Program-made: the position numbers and the translations under genes
Shown here: positions 34,150 to 42,423 of the stretch, piece by piece
Position numbering within the stretch: position 1 is the stretch's first letter
Layout: every line of letters begins with the position of its first letter
Assembly (NCBI RefSeq): GCF_049354825.1
Contig: NZ_CP186480.1
Location: 1,984,001-2,048,000, forward strand
DNA: 64,000 nucleotides
Reading direction: 5' to 3'
From: Novosphingobium sp049354825
GTDB lineage: Bacteria; Pseudomonadota; Alphaproteobacteria; Sphingomonadales; Sphingomonadaceae
Notes under the pieces: generated by a model
The model's database searches: none
Seen by the model: only the letters and a program-made list of their open reading frames with translations
Told to the model about the DNA's origin: nothing

Positions 34150-34577
34150 GAGGTCGTGCTCTCCAGGGCGAACGCCGATTTACGCGTTCCAAGCAACCGC
34201 CACGCAAACAGCCAATACGCCATCGATCCAAGCAGGCTCAGCGACATCAACATGCTCGCAAGTTCCATATCTAGGCCGCGGTATGGAACCTCGGTCAACG
34301 CCAGGGTCAAAAGGACGCCGAGAGCGATCCCGGCAAGCAAGAACTGGAACCAGTGCCCGGCGCGACTCAATTCGGTGAGCAGGATGATCGGCACCGCAAC
34401 CGGCAGCGCGTAAATCGCAGCCATCAAGCCACTCAAAGGAATCCCGGAGCCAATCTCGCCGAAGGTCCACCCGTCAGCATCCGATGCCACACCCCAGGCA
34501 ACAAAAGCAGCGCCGACGGCCAATGCTGCCGCCACATAGGCCAGCACAACGGCAATAACGCGGCGGATGCTCGTCAT
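34146..34577 (-). CDS. Unknown four-helix membrane protein in the valine operon
   Basis: A 143-residue protein with four predicted membrane spans: VIAVVLAYVAAALAVGAAF, LSGLMAAIYALPVAVPIILL, FQFLLAGIALGVLLTLAL and MLMSLSLLGSMAYWLFAW. I do not recognise the family. It is inserted between the acyl-CoA dehydrogenase and hydrolase genes and overlaps each by exactly 4 bases, so it is co-translated with a cytosolic pathway. Its codons look less GC-biased than the neighbours. A late insertion into the operon is possible. Confidence 0.75.
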   Translation of the reverse strand: MTSIRRVIAVVLAYVAAALAVGAAFVAWGVASDADGWTFGEIGSGIPLSGLMAAIYALPVAVPIILLTELSRAGHWFQFLLAGIALGVLLTLALTEVPYRGLDMELASMLMSLSLLGSMAYWLFAWRLLGTRKSAFALESTTS

Positions 34578-35719
34578 TGGCGCAGCAGGTCCCGGCCGAC
34601 GATCATCCGCATGACCTGGTTGGTCCCCTCGAGGATCGAATGGACGCGCAGGTCGCGCCAGAAGCGTTCGATCGGGTAGTCCTTCAAGTAACCGTAGCCG
34701 CCGAAAAGTTGCAGCGCGTCGTTGACGATCTTCGATCCGCTGTCGGTCGCCAGCCGCTTCGCCATCGCGGAAAAACGCGTCTTGTCGGGCGCGTTCGCGG
34801 TCACCTTGGCGGCGGCGAGGTACAGCAGTGCGCGCGCCGCTTCCAGGTCGGTGGCCATGTCGGCCAGCATGAACTGGGTGTTCTGGAAATCGGCGACCGG
34901 CTGGCCGAATTGCTGGCGGTCCTTGGTATAGGCCACCGCCTCGTCCAGGCAGCGCTGCGCGCCGCCCAGCGAACAGGCCCCGATGTTGAGCCGCCCGCCA
35001 TCGAGGCCCGCCATCGCGAAGCGAAAGCCCTCGCCCTCGGCGCCGACGCGGTTGGCGACCGGCACGCGGCAATCCTCGAAGATCACTTGCGCGGTCGGGC
35101 TGGCATTCCAGCCGAGCTTCTTTTCCGGCGCCCCGAACGACAGGCCGGGGGCGTCCTTCTCGACCACCAGGCAGGTGATGCCCTTGGCCTTTTCATCGCC
35201 GGTGCGGACCATGCAGACGTAGATGTCATTGACGCCGGCGCCGGAGATGAACTGCTTGGTGCCGTTGAGCACGTAGTGATCGCCGTCGAGCCTGGCGGTG
35301 GTCTTGAGCGCCGCCGCGTCGCTGCCCGAACCGGGTTCGGTCAGGCAGTAGCTGGCGATCCTTTCCATCGTCACGAGCGAGGGCAGGAAGCGCGCCTTGA
35401 CCGCCTCGCCGCCGAAGCGGTCGATCATCCAGGCGGCCATGTTGTGGATCGAGATATAGGCGCTGGTCGCCGGGCAGCCATAAGCCATCGCTTCCATGAT
35501 CAGCGCCGCTTCCAGCCGGCCCAGCGCGATGCCGCCGGCTTCCTCGCTGACATAGATCGCGCCGAAGCCAAGCTCGCCCGCGGCCTGCCACACGTCGCGC
35601 GGATAGTGGCACGTCTCATCCCACTCGGCCGCGAAAGGCGTGATCCGGTCGGCGGTGAACTTGCGCGCCAGGTCCTGGATCTCGCGCTGGTCGTCGGTCA
35701 GCTCGAACTGCGTGGTCAT
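34574..35719 (-). CDS. Acyl-CoA dehydrogenase (isobutyryl-CoA dehydrogenase-like)
   Basis: A 381-residue ACAD with LTEPGSGSDAAAL near 130, GQPVADFQNTQFMLADMA and the canonical catalytic Glu in HSILEGTNQVMR. In the valine operon it should oxidise isobutyryl-CoA to methacrylyl-CoA. It differs from the two island dehydrogenases in using the common C-terminal base. The ATG at 35719 has GGGGAGAAG upstream. Confidence 0.92.
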   Translation of the reverse strand: MTTQFELTDDQREIQDLARKFTADRITPFAAEWDETCHYPRDVWQAAGELGFGAIYVSEEAGGIALGRLEAALIMEAMAYGCPATSAYISIHNMAAWMIDRFGGEAVKARFLPSLVTMERIASYCLTEPGSGSDAAALKTTARLDGDHYVLNGTKQFISGAGVNDIYVCMVRTGDEKAKGITCLVVEKDAPGLSFGAPEKKLGWNASPTAQVIFEDCRVPVANRVGAEGEGFRFAMAGLDGGRLNIGACSLGGAQRCLDEAVAYTKDRQQFGQPVADFQNTQFMLADMATDLEAARALLYLAAAKVTANAPDKTRFSAMAKRLATDSGSKIVNDALQLFGGYGYLKDYPIERFWRDLRVHSILEGTNQVMRMIVGRDLLRQ

Positions 35720-35772
35720 TGCTTCTCCCCTACCGGATCGGCCAGCCGATGCCGGATCAATCAGGTCGCGCG

Positions 35773-36081
35773 TCAGCCGCAGCTGATGCCGGTCACTGTC
35801 ATTGCGTCGTCATAGCGCACGTTCACGCGGCCATAGGCGTATTCCATCGTCGTGACCGTGCGCGGCGGCAGCCAGCGCAGCCGCGTCGCCCCGCTGGCGG
35901 CCTGGACTTTCGCGCCCAGCTCTGCCGTCGCCCGCTGCCCGACGAAGGCCTGCGCGGGCTCGGCCCGGCAGGCCTGTTCGGGCAGGCGCTGCTCCGGCTC
36001 GGCCGGAACGGTGGTGCAGCCGGCCAAGGCCGCGACCGCCGCCGCGGGCAGGATCACCGATGGAATCGCCAGGCGGTTCAT
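35773..36081 (-). CDS. I78-type peptidase-inhibitor-like lipoprotein
   Basis: A 102-residue protein: signal peptide with lipobox AALAGC (Cys near 20), then a short domain (GQRATAELGAKVQAASGA, later RVNVRYDDAMTVTGISCG) resembling peptidase inhibitor family I78. It would be a lipid-anchored periplasmic protein. I preferred the ATG at 36081 over the longer frame because the signal peptide begins there. It lies within the valine operon, 10 bases after mmsA, without an obvious link to catabolism. Confidence 0.75.
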   Translation of the reverse strand: MNRLAIPSVILPAAAVAALAGCTTVPAEPEQRLPEQACRAEPAQAFVGQRATAELGAKVQAASGATRLRWLPPRTVTTMEYAYGRVNVRYDDAMTVTGISCG

Positions 36082-36091
36082 GCGCACCGCC

Positions 36092-37591
36092 TTACCCCAT
36101 CGTGGGGATGACGAAAGCATTGGCGGCGTCGCCCACGCCGCCGTCCGGCCAGCGCTGCGTCACGGTCTTGACCTTGGTCCAGAACTTCACGCCTTCCATG
36201 CCGTGCTGGTTGGTGTCGCCGAAGGCGGACCGCTTCCACCCGCCGAAGCTGTGATAGGCCACCGGCACCGGGATCGGCACGTTGATGCCAACCATGCCGA
36301 CGTTGACGCGGGCGGCGAATTCGCGCGCCGCGTGGCCGTTGCGGGTGAAGATCGCCACGCCGTTGCCGTACTGGTGGCGGCTGGGCAGCGCGACCGCTTC
36401 CTCGAAATCCTTCGCGCGCACGATCTGAAGGACCGGACCGAAGATCTCTTCCTGGTAGGCCTTCATGTCGGTGGTCACGCGGTCGAAAAGCGTGGGTCCG
36501 ATGAAGAAGCCTTCCTCGTGGCCCTGCAGCTTGAAGCCGCGCCCGTCGACGACCAGTTCGGCGCCTTCGTCGACCCCGGTCTGGATCCAGTCCTCGACCC
36601 GCTGCTTGTGCGCGGCGTTGACCACCGGGCCGTAGTGTGCCTCGGCATCGGTGGAGACGCCGACGCGCAGCGCCGCGATCGCCGGCAGCAGCTTTTCGCG
36701 CAGCCGCTCGGCAGTATCCTCGCCCACGGGCACGACCACAGGCAGCGCCATGCAGCGTTCGCCGGCCGAGCCGAAAGCCGCGCCCGACAAGTCGGCGACG
36801 ACCTGGTCGAGGTCGGCATCGGGCATGACGATGCCGTGGTTCTTGGCCCCGCCCATCGCCTGCACGCGCTTGCCGGCGGCGACGCCGCGCTTGTAGACGT
36901 AATGCGCGATGTCGGACGAGCCGACGAAACTGACCGCGGCGATGGCCGGGTGATCGAGGATCGCGTCGACCATTTCCTTGTCGCCGTGGACGACCTGGAG
37001 GATGCCCTCGGGCGCGCCGGCTTCGCGCATCAGTTCGGCCAGCCGCACCGGCACGCTGGGATCGCGTTCACTGGGCTTGAGGATGAAGGCGTTGCCGCAG
37101 GCGATCGCCACGCCGAACATCCACATCGGGATCATCGCGGGAAAGTTGAACGGGGTGATGCCCGCGCCGATGCCCAGCGGCTGGCGCATCGAATAGACGT
37201 CGATCCCCGGGCCGGCGCCTTGCGTGAATTCACCTTTCAGCACGTGCGGGATGCCGCAGGCGAACTCGATCACTTCCAGCCCGCGCTGGATGTCGCCCCT
37301 GGCATCGGCGATGACCTTGCCATGCTCGCGCGACAGGGTGGCGGCCAGGCTGTCGATCTCGGCCTCGACCAGTTCCTTGAACTTGAACATCACGCGGGCG
37401 CGGCGCTGCGGGTTGGTGGCGGCCCAGCCGGGCTGCGCGGCCAGCGCCGCGTCGACCGCGCCGTCCAGCAGCGCGGCATCGCCCAGCGGCACTTCGGCCT
37501 GGATGCCGCCCGAATTGGGATCGAAGACCGGGCTCTTGCGGGCGGCGGCGGGTGCTTTACCCCCGGCGAGGTAATGGTCGATCAAGCGCAT
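36092..37591 (-). CDS. mmsA: CoA-acylating methylmalonate-semialdehyde dehydrogenase
   Basis: A 499-residue aldehyde dehydrogenase: ITPFNFPAMIPMWMF near 145-159, FVGSS at 222-226 and catalytic Cys280 in GSAGERCMAL. This is the CoA-dependent MmsA branch, converting methylmalonate semialdehyde to propionyl-CoA. The ATG at 37591 is chosen; the frame continues far upstream but there is antisense to the LysR gene. It is the first gene of the operon that runs to 30267, and it is divergent from the LysR gene with two palindromes between them. Confidence 0.94.
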   Translation of the reverse strand: MRLIDHYLAGGKAPAAARKSPVFDPNSGGIQAEVPLGDAALLDGAVDAALAAQPGWAATNPQRRARVMFKFKELVEAEIDSLAATLSREHGKVIADARGDIQRGLEVIEFACGIPHVLKGEFTQGAGPGIDVYSMRQPLGIGAGITPFNFPAMIPMWMFGVAIACGNAFILKPSERDPSVPVRLAELMREAGAPEGILQVVHGDKEMVDAILDHPAIAAVSFVGSSDIAHYVYKRGVAAGKRVQAMGGAKNHGIVMPDADLDQVVADLSGAAFGSAGERCMALPVVVPVGEDTAERLREKLLPAIAALRVGVSTDAEAHYGPVVNAAHKQRVEDWIQTGVDEGAELVVDGRGFKLQGHEEGFFIGPTLFDRVTTDMKAYQEEIFGPVLQIVRAKDFEEAVALPSRHQYGNGVAIFTRNGHAAREFAARVNVGMVGINVPIPVPVAYHSFGGWKRSAFGDTNQHGMEGVKFWTKVKTVTQRWPDGGVGDAANAFVIPTMG

Positions 37592-37640
37592 CGGGCTTCC
37601 TCTCGTATCGGCAATCGCAATCGTGCCGGCACTGTGGCGA

Positions 37641-37654
37641 TGCGAAATATCGCA
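37641..37654. promoter_or_regulatory. Candidate LysR binding palindrome, distal
   Basis: TGCGA-AATA-TCGCA is a perfect inverted repeat, 50 bases before the mmsA start. It shares the AATA centre and flanking GC arms with the palindrome at 37682. The two centres are 41 bases apart, about four helical turns, as expected for a LysR tetramer binding two sites on one DNA face. Confidence 0.6.
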
Positions 37655-37681
37655 GACAATCGGAAAAATTCGCGCTAGCTG

Positions 37682-37695
37682 CTGCAAATATGCAG
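37682..37695. promoter_or_regulatory. Candidate LysR binding palindrome, proximal
   Basis: CTGCA-AATA-TGCAG is a perfect inverted repeat 8 bases before the lysR ATG at 37703. Binding there would block its own translation start region or promoter, consistent with the self-repression common in LysR systems. Confidence 0.6.
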
Positions 37696-37702
37696 GCCCG
37701 AG

Positions 37703-38611
37703 ATGCAAGGCGGTAACTGGAACGATCTGCAGGCGGTGCTGGCGCTGGCCCGCGCCGGCCGGCTGTCCAGCGCGGCGGCCGCGGCCGGGGTCGACGCGAC
37801 GACGCTGGGCCGCCGCGTGCGCCGGCTGGAGGCGCGGCTGGGCGTGACCCTGTTCGAGAATACGCGCCAGGGCCAGGTCCTGACCGAACACGGCGAACGC
37901 GCCGTGGCAGAGATCGAGGCGATGGAAACCGCCGCGCTGCGCATCGTCGAGGGCGACCGCGCGCGCGGCAGGGTGGCGGGTCACCTGCGCGTCAGCGTGG
38001 CCGAGGGGTTCGGCACCTGGCTGGTGGCGCGGCACCTGGAAAGCTTCACCGCCGCGCACCCGGACCTGGCCATCGACCTTGTCGCCAGCAGCGGGTTCCT
38101 CAATCCCTCCAAGCGCGAGACCGATATCGCGGTCACGCTGTCGCGCCCCGCCGCCGGGCCGCTGATCGCCGGCAAGCTGACCGACTACGCGCTGCGCATC
38201 TATGCCTCGCGCGGGTATGTCGCCGCGCATCCCGGGGTCGCGCGCCCCGCCGACCTGGCCGGCGGCGCGCACCGGCTGGTCGGCTACGTGCCCGACATGA
38301 TCTACGCGCCCGAACTGCGCTACCTGTCGGAAATCATGCCGGGCCTGGCCGCCGACCTGCGCTGCCCCAGCATCGTCACCCAGCACGCCGCGATCGCCGG
38401 TTCGGCCGGGCTGGGCGTGCTGCCCTGCTTCATCGGCGAAAGCGATCCCGGGCTGGTCGCCGTCCTGCCCGAGCGGACGATCGTGCGCAGCTTCTGGCTG
38501 GTCACCCACCGCGATACGCACAACCTGGCGCGGATCCGCGCCTTCAAGGCGTGGCTGGAAAACCTCGTCCGCGTTCATCACGCGCAGCTGGTGCCGCCGC
38601 GCGCGGCGTGA
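37703..38611 (+). CDS. LysR family regulator, probable regulator of the valine operon
   Basis: A 302-residue LysR-type protein. The N-terminal winged helix (LSSAAAAAGVDATTLGRRVRRL) is followed by a linker helix and the two-lobed effector domain (GHLRVSVAEGFGTWLVARHL onward). It is divergent from mmsA and separated from it by 111 bases holding two like palindromes, so control of the mms operon is the natural reading. Possible effectors are valine-pathway intermediates. A stable hairpin follows the stop. Confidence 0.9.
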   Translation: MQGGNWNDLQAVLALARAGRLSSAAAAAGVDATTLGRRVRRLEARLGVTLFENTRQGQVLTEHGERAVAEIEAMETAALRIVEGDRARGRVAGHLRVSVAEGFGTWLVARHLESFTAAHPDLAIDLVASSGFLNPSKRETDIAVTLSRPAAGPLIAGKLTDYALRIYASRGYVAAHPGVARPADLAGGAHRLVGYVPDMIYAPELRYLSEIMPGLAADLRCPSIVTQHAAIAGSAGLGVLPCFIGESDPGLVAVLPERTIVRSFWLVTHRDTHNLARIRAFKAWLENLVRVHHAQLVPPRAA

Positions 38612-38646
38612 CGCGGGGGCGGGTTTTCAGGCCCCACCCGCGCGTC
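38610..38646 (+). terminator. Possible hairpin terminator after lysR
   Basis: GACGCG at 38610-38615 pairs with CGCGTC at 38641-38646. Interrupted GC pairing continues inward (GGG with CCC) around a TTTTCAG loop. No T-run follows, so it may be a stabilising or pausing hairpin instead of an intrinsic terminator. Confidence 0.35.
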
Positions 38647-38679
38647 AATCGGCCCGCAAAGGACGCGCGGCGATTGACG
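38643..38679. promoter_or_regulatory. Inverted repeat overlapping a candidate promoter of the efflux genes
   Basis: CGTCAATCG (38643-38651) and CGATTGACG (38671-38679) form a perfect 9-bp inverted repeat with a 19-base spacer. The right arm contains a -35-like TTGACG (38674-38679); a -10-like TATTTA follows at 38696-38701 after 16 bases. A repressor dimer bound here would cover the promoter of the efflux pair. No dedicated regulator gene is next to it except LysR. Confidence 0.5.
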
Positions 38680-38752
38680 ATCGGCAAACGCGTCCTATTT
38701 AGCCACCCAATGGACTCGGAAATTCTCTCGTGGTCCGGCACCGGGTCGTTCC

Positions 38753-39841
38753 ATGGCTGACGCCGATCCCAGGCTCGAAACGCCGGCCGAAAACGCGGTC
38801 GAGGCACCTGTTGAGGTCGCGGGCGAACCCGCGCCGAAGCGGCGCCTCGGGCGCCTGGCGCTGATGGCGGGCGTGCCGCTGCTGCTGATCATCGGCGCGC
38901 TGGTGTACTGGCTGGGCCAGGGCGGCAAGGTTGCCACCGACAACGCCTATGTCCAGCAGGACAAGGTCGCGGTCAGCGCCGAGGTCGGCGGCAAGATCAC
39001 CGACGTCTTCGTCAAGGACGAGCAGATGGTGAAGCAGGGCGACCTGCTGTTCCGCATCGATCCCGAACCCTACAAGATCCAGATCGCCCAGGCCGATGCC
39101 GCGATCGCCGGCGCCCAGGCCAATGCGGTGGCGCTGGCGAACGCGTCCGACCTGTCGGGCGCGAACGTTGCCGCCGCGCGTGAGGACATCGGGTTCGCGC
39201 AGGCCAACTTCAGCCGCCAGGCGGCGCTGTGGGCGCGCGGGTTCACCACCAAGGCGGCTTACGACGCGGCCCGCCACCAGGTCTCGCAAGCGCAGGAGGC
39301 GCTGCGCCTGGCCGAGGCGAAGACCGCCGAGGCGCAGGCCAAGCTGTCGACCGGTTCGCAGGTACCCGGCGTGCTGCCGGCGATCGCCTCGGCCCGCGCC
39401 CAGCGCGAAGCGGCGGCGCTGAACCTGGCACGCACCGACGTGCGCGCGCCGATGACCGGGCGGGTTACCCAGACCGATCGCCTGCTGCGCGGCCAGCAGC
39501 TGGTCACCGGCCTGCCGGTGGTCACCATCGTCGCCGCGCAAAGCAGCTATGTCGAAGCCAACTTCAAGGAAACCGACCTGGCCGACATGAAGGTCGGGCA
39601 GCCGGCCGAAGTGACTTTCGATGCCTATCCGGGCGTCAAGCTGCGCGGCCACGTCCAGTCGATCGGTGCCGGCACCGGGGGCGAATTCTCGGTCCTGCCG
39701 GCGCAGAACGCGACCGGCAACTGGGTCAAGGTGACGCAGCGCGTGCCGGTGCGGATCGCGCTGGACCAGGCCAGCCCGCGGCCGCTGATCGCCGGCCTCT
39801 CCACCGACGTCACCGTCTTCACCGACGGCCGCAAGCGCTAG
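38753..39841 (+). CDS. HlyD/EmrA-type membrane fusion protein
   Basis: A 362-residue periplasmic adaptor. One N-terminal membrane anchor (LALMAGVPLLLIIGALVYWL, about 41-60) is followed by a barrel-sandwich half (DNAYVQQDKVAVSAEVGGKI), a long helical hairpin (100-210) and the beta-barrel segment NFKETDLADMKVGQPA. It links an inner-membrane DHA2 pump to an outer-membrane channel. The EmrB-like gene starts 4 bases after its stop. No outer-membrane factor gene is adjacent. Confidence 0.92.
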   Translation: MADADPRLETPAENAVEAPVEVAGEPAPKRRLGRLALMAGVPLLLIIGALVYWLGQGGKVATDNAYVQQDKVAVSAEVGGKITDVFVKDEQMVKQGDLLFRIDPEPYKIQIAQADAAIAGAQANAVALANASDLSGANVAAAREDIGFAQANFSRQAALWARGFTTKAAYDAARHQVSQAQEALRLAEAKTAEAQAKLSTGSQVPGVLPAIASARAQREAAALNLARTDVRAPMTGRVTQTDRLLRGQQLVTGLPVVTIVAAQSSYVEANFKETDLADMKVGQPAEVTFDAYPGVKLRGHVQSIGAGTGGEFSVLPAQNATGNWVKVTQRVPVRIALDQASPRPLIAGLSTDVTVFTDGRKR

Positions 39842-39845
39842 GCCG

Positions 39846-41459
39846 GTGGCTTCGGCCAGCCCGGCGCAGGACGGACCGAAAGGACGCGCGCGCGCGCGCC
39901 CCCAGGCACCCCCCGCGCCTCACCACGACGTGGCGCTGCTGCACACCGCCAACCCGATGTTCGTCGTCGTCGGCATCATGCTGGCCTCGCTGCTGCAGGT
40001 GCTCGATTCCACCATCGCCAACGTCGCGCTGCCGCACATGCAGGCCTCGCTGGGCGCCACCCCTGACGAGATCAGCTGGGTGCTGACCAGCTATATCGTC
40101 GCCTCCGCGGTGGCGATGCCGATCACCGGCTGGCTGGCGGACCGGATCGGGTCGCGGCGGCTGTTCGTGCTGTCGGTGATGGGCTTCGTCATCTCCTCGA
40201 TGCTGTGCGGGATGTCCCAGAACATCGAGGAGATGGTCCTGTTCCGCGCCCTCCAGGGCGTGACCGGGGCCTTCATCGGCCCGCTCAGCCAGTCCGCGAT
40301 GCTCGACATCAACAAGCCGTCGAAGCAGGCGCAGATGATGGCGATCTGGGGCATGGGGATCATGGTCGGGCCGATCCTGGGCCCGATCCTGGGCGGCTAC
40401 CTGACCGAGAATTTCAACTGGCGCGCGGTGTTCTACGTCAACGTGCCGCTGGGCGCGCTGTCGCTGTTCATCCTGCTTGGCGGACTGCCGTCGCGGCCGA
40501 TCGCGATCCGCCGCTTCGACATGTTCGGCTTTGCGATGGTGGCGCTGTCGCTGTCGGCGCTGCAGCTGCTGCTTGACCGTGGGAACCAGATCGACTGGCT
40601 GGAATCAAAGGAAACCTGGGTCTACATGGTCCTGGCGATCGGCGGCGGCTGGATCGCGCTGGTCCACCTTGCCACCGCCAAGAGCCCGCTGTTCAACCGC
40701 GCCTTGTTCGCCGACCGCAATTTCGTGGTCGCGGTAGTGGTCATGCTGTCGGTCGGCCTGGTGATCTTCGCGACGATGGCGTTGCTGCCGCCGATGCTGC
40801 AGCGCCTGTTCGGCTATAGCGTGATCGATACCGGCTGGGTGCTGATGCCGCGCGGCGTCGGCACGCTGATATCGATGCAGATCGCCGGACTGCTGGTCCG
40901 CAAGGGGGTCGATCCGCGCCTGCTGGTAGGCGGCGGTTTCGTGCTGGTGGTGATCTCGTTCGCGTGGATGTCGCACTGGTCGCTCGATATCGCGCGCTGG
41001 AACGTCGTCTATTCCGGGTTCGTCCAGGGCCTGGGCATGGGGCTGGTGTTCATTCCGCTCAACACCGCGGCCTTCGCCACGATCGCCCCCTACTTGCGCA
41101 CCGACGGGTCAAGCCTGCTCAATCTGTCGCGCTCGATCGGGGCGTCGATCGGCATCTCGCTGACCACGACGCTGCTGAGCCGCAACCTGCAGGTCAGCCA
41201 CGCCGACCTGGCGGCCCACATCGATTCCGCCGCGATCGACCTGATCGACGTCAGCACGGTCGACCGCTTCCAGGCGGTGGGATCGACCGCGCTGGCCTAT
41301 ATCGACGCGATGGTCACCCGCCAGGCGGCGATGGTGGCCTATATCGACGACTTCTACATCATGATGTGGGCGACCATCGTCGCCACGCCGCTGGCACTGT
41401 TCCTGCGCCGCACGGTCATGCGCAAGGGCGAGAAGCCGCCCCCGCCCGACGCGCACTAG
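39846..41459 (+). CDS. DHA2 family MFS efflux pump (EmrB/QacA-like)
   Basis: A 537-residue, 14-helix drug/H+ antiporter. It has a first-helix Asp in LLQVLDSTIANVALPHM, GWLADRIGSRRLF for motif A, and the antiporter motif C around GIMVGPILGPILGGYL. It would pump amphipathic toxic compounds out with the preceding EmrA-like adaptor. It starts with GTG at 39846, 4 bases after the adaptor stop. A basic and Ala/Pro-rich N-terminal tail of about 30 residues precedes helix 1. Substrate unknown. Confidence 0.92.
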   Translation: MASASPAQDGPKGRARARPQAPPAPHHDVALLHTANPMFVVVGIMLASLLQVLDSTIANVALPHMQASLGATPDEISWVLTSYIVASAVAMPITGWLADRIGSRRLFVLSVMGFVISSMLCGMSQNIEEMVLFRALQGVTGAFIGPLSQSAMLDINKPSKQAQMMAIWGMGIMVGPILGPILGGYLTENFNWRAVFYVNVPLGALSLFILLGGLPSRPIAIRRFDMFGFAMVALSLSALQLLLDRGNQIDWLESKETWVYMVLAIGGGWIALVHLATAKSPLFNRALFADRNFVVAVVVMLSVGLVIFATMALLPPMLQRLFGYSVIDTGWVLMPRGVGTLISMQIAGLLVRKGVDPRLLVGGGFVLVVISFAWMSHWSLDIARWNVVYSGFVQGLGMGLVFIPLNTAAFATIAPYLRTDGSSLLNLSRSIGASIGISLTTTLLSRNLQVSHADLAAHIDSAAIDLIDVSTVDRFQAVGSTALAYIDAMVTRQAAMVAYIDDFYIMMWATIVATPLALFLRRTVMRKGEKPPPPDAH

Positions 41460-41466
41460 GCGGCTG

Positions 41467-41931
41467 TCAGCGCTTGTCGATCGGGATGACCGCGGCGGTG
41501 AAGCGCGAGATGCAGACCAGCTTGCCGGCCTCGTCCTCGATGCGGATCGACCATACCTGCACGGTCCGCCCCAGCGATTCGGGCCGCGCGGTGGCGATGA
41601 CGTGGCCCGAAAACGCGGGCCGGACGTGATTGGCGTTGATCTCCAGCCCGACCGCAACCGACGTGCCGCGATCGACGCAGGCGGTTGCCGCCATCGAGCC
41701 CACGGTTTCCGCCAGTGCCACCGACGCCCCGCCGTGCAGCCGGCCGAACGGCTGGTGCGTGCGCGCGTCGACCGGCATCCGCATCTGCAGCCAGTCGTCC
41801 CCGCAAGCGACGAATTCCATGCCCAGCAGGCCAGGCATCGTCCCTTCGCCGATCCGGGTCAGCGCGGGCAGGTCGGGCGTCTGGCCGTTCCACCAGATGG
41901 GCGGTTTGGCGGCGGGCTGATCGGTGCTCAT
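41467..41931 (-). CDS. PaaI-type hotdog thioesterase
   Basis: A 154-residue single hotdog thioesterase. The family motif GRLHGGASVALAETVGSMAA carries the oxyanion helix and catalytic acidic residue. It hydrolyses acyl- or aryl-CoA esters, perhaps to rescue CoA. The ATG at 41931 is preferred to the TTG two codons upstream. It converges with the efflux pump gene, 7 bases from its stop, and is a single-gene unit. Confidence 0.88.
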   Translation of the reverse strand: MSTDQPAAKPPIWWNGQTPDLPALTRIGEGTMPGLLGMEFVACGDDWLQMRMPVDARTHQPFGRLHGGASVALAETVGSMAATACVDRGTSVAVGLEINANHVRPAFSGHVIATARPESLGRTVQVWSIRIEDEAGKLVCISRFTAAVIPIDKR

Positions 41932-41996
41932 CGCCAAGCTGTGGCGCAGGCGCGCGGCGCTGTAAATCCGCCGTATCGCGCGCTAGGCTGGCGGCC

Positions 41997-42413
41997 ATGA
42001 AACAGGCCGCCACCACGCTGACGATCCGCACCGCCGGGCGCGGTTTTACCGAGATCACCGGCGAGCTTGCCCGCTTCGTTGCCGCCTCCGGCATCGCCGA
42101 CGGGCTGCTGTCGCTGCTGTGCCGGCACACCTCCGCCTCGCTGCTGATCCAGGAGAACGCTGCCCCCGCGGTCCGCGCCGACCTGGCCGCCTGGTTCGAC
42201 CGGCTGGCGCCCGAAGGCGCGCCTTATGCCCACGACGACGAGGGTCCCGACGACATGCCCGCGCACTTGCGCACCGCGCTGACCGGGGTGACGCTGGCGA
42301 TCCCGGTCATGGCCGGGCGGATGCGGCTGGGCACCTGGCAGGGCGTCTACCTGGCCGAGCATCGCACCGCCCCGCACCGGCGCGAGGTTGCGGTCCACCT
42401 GATCGGGGCATAA
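41997..42413 (+). CDS. YjbQ family protein (UPF0047)
   Basis: A 138-residue YjbQ-type protein with the family signature CRHTSASLLIQENAAP and the later TWQGVYLAEHR. Conserved His and Glu/Asp residues suggest a metal or phosphate site; homologues have weak thiamine phosphate synthase activity reported, but the physiological role is unsettled. It starts 65 bases after the divergent thioesterase start and 10 bases before the cytochrome gene, so it may be the first gene of a small redox operon. Confidence 0.88.
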   Translation: MKQAATTLTIRTAGRGFTEITGELARFVAASGIADGLLSLLCRHTSASLLIQENAAPAVRADLAAWFDRLAPEGAPYAHDDEGPDDMPAHLRTALTGVTLAIPVMAGRMRLGTWQGVYLAEHRTAPHRREVAVHLIGA

Positions 42414-42423
42414 GCTGCCCGCG

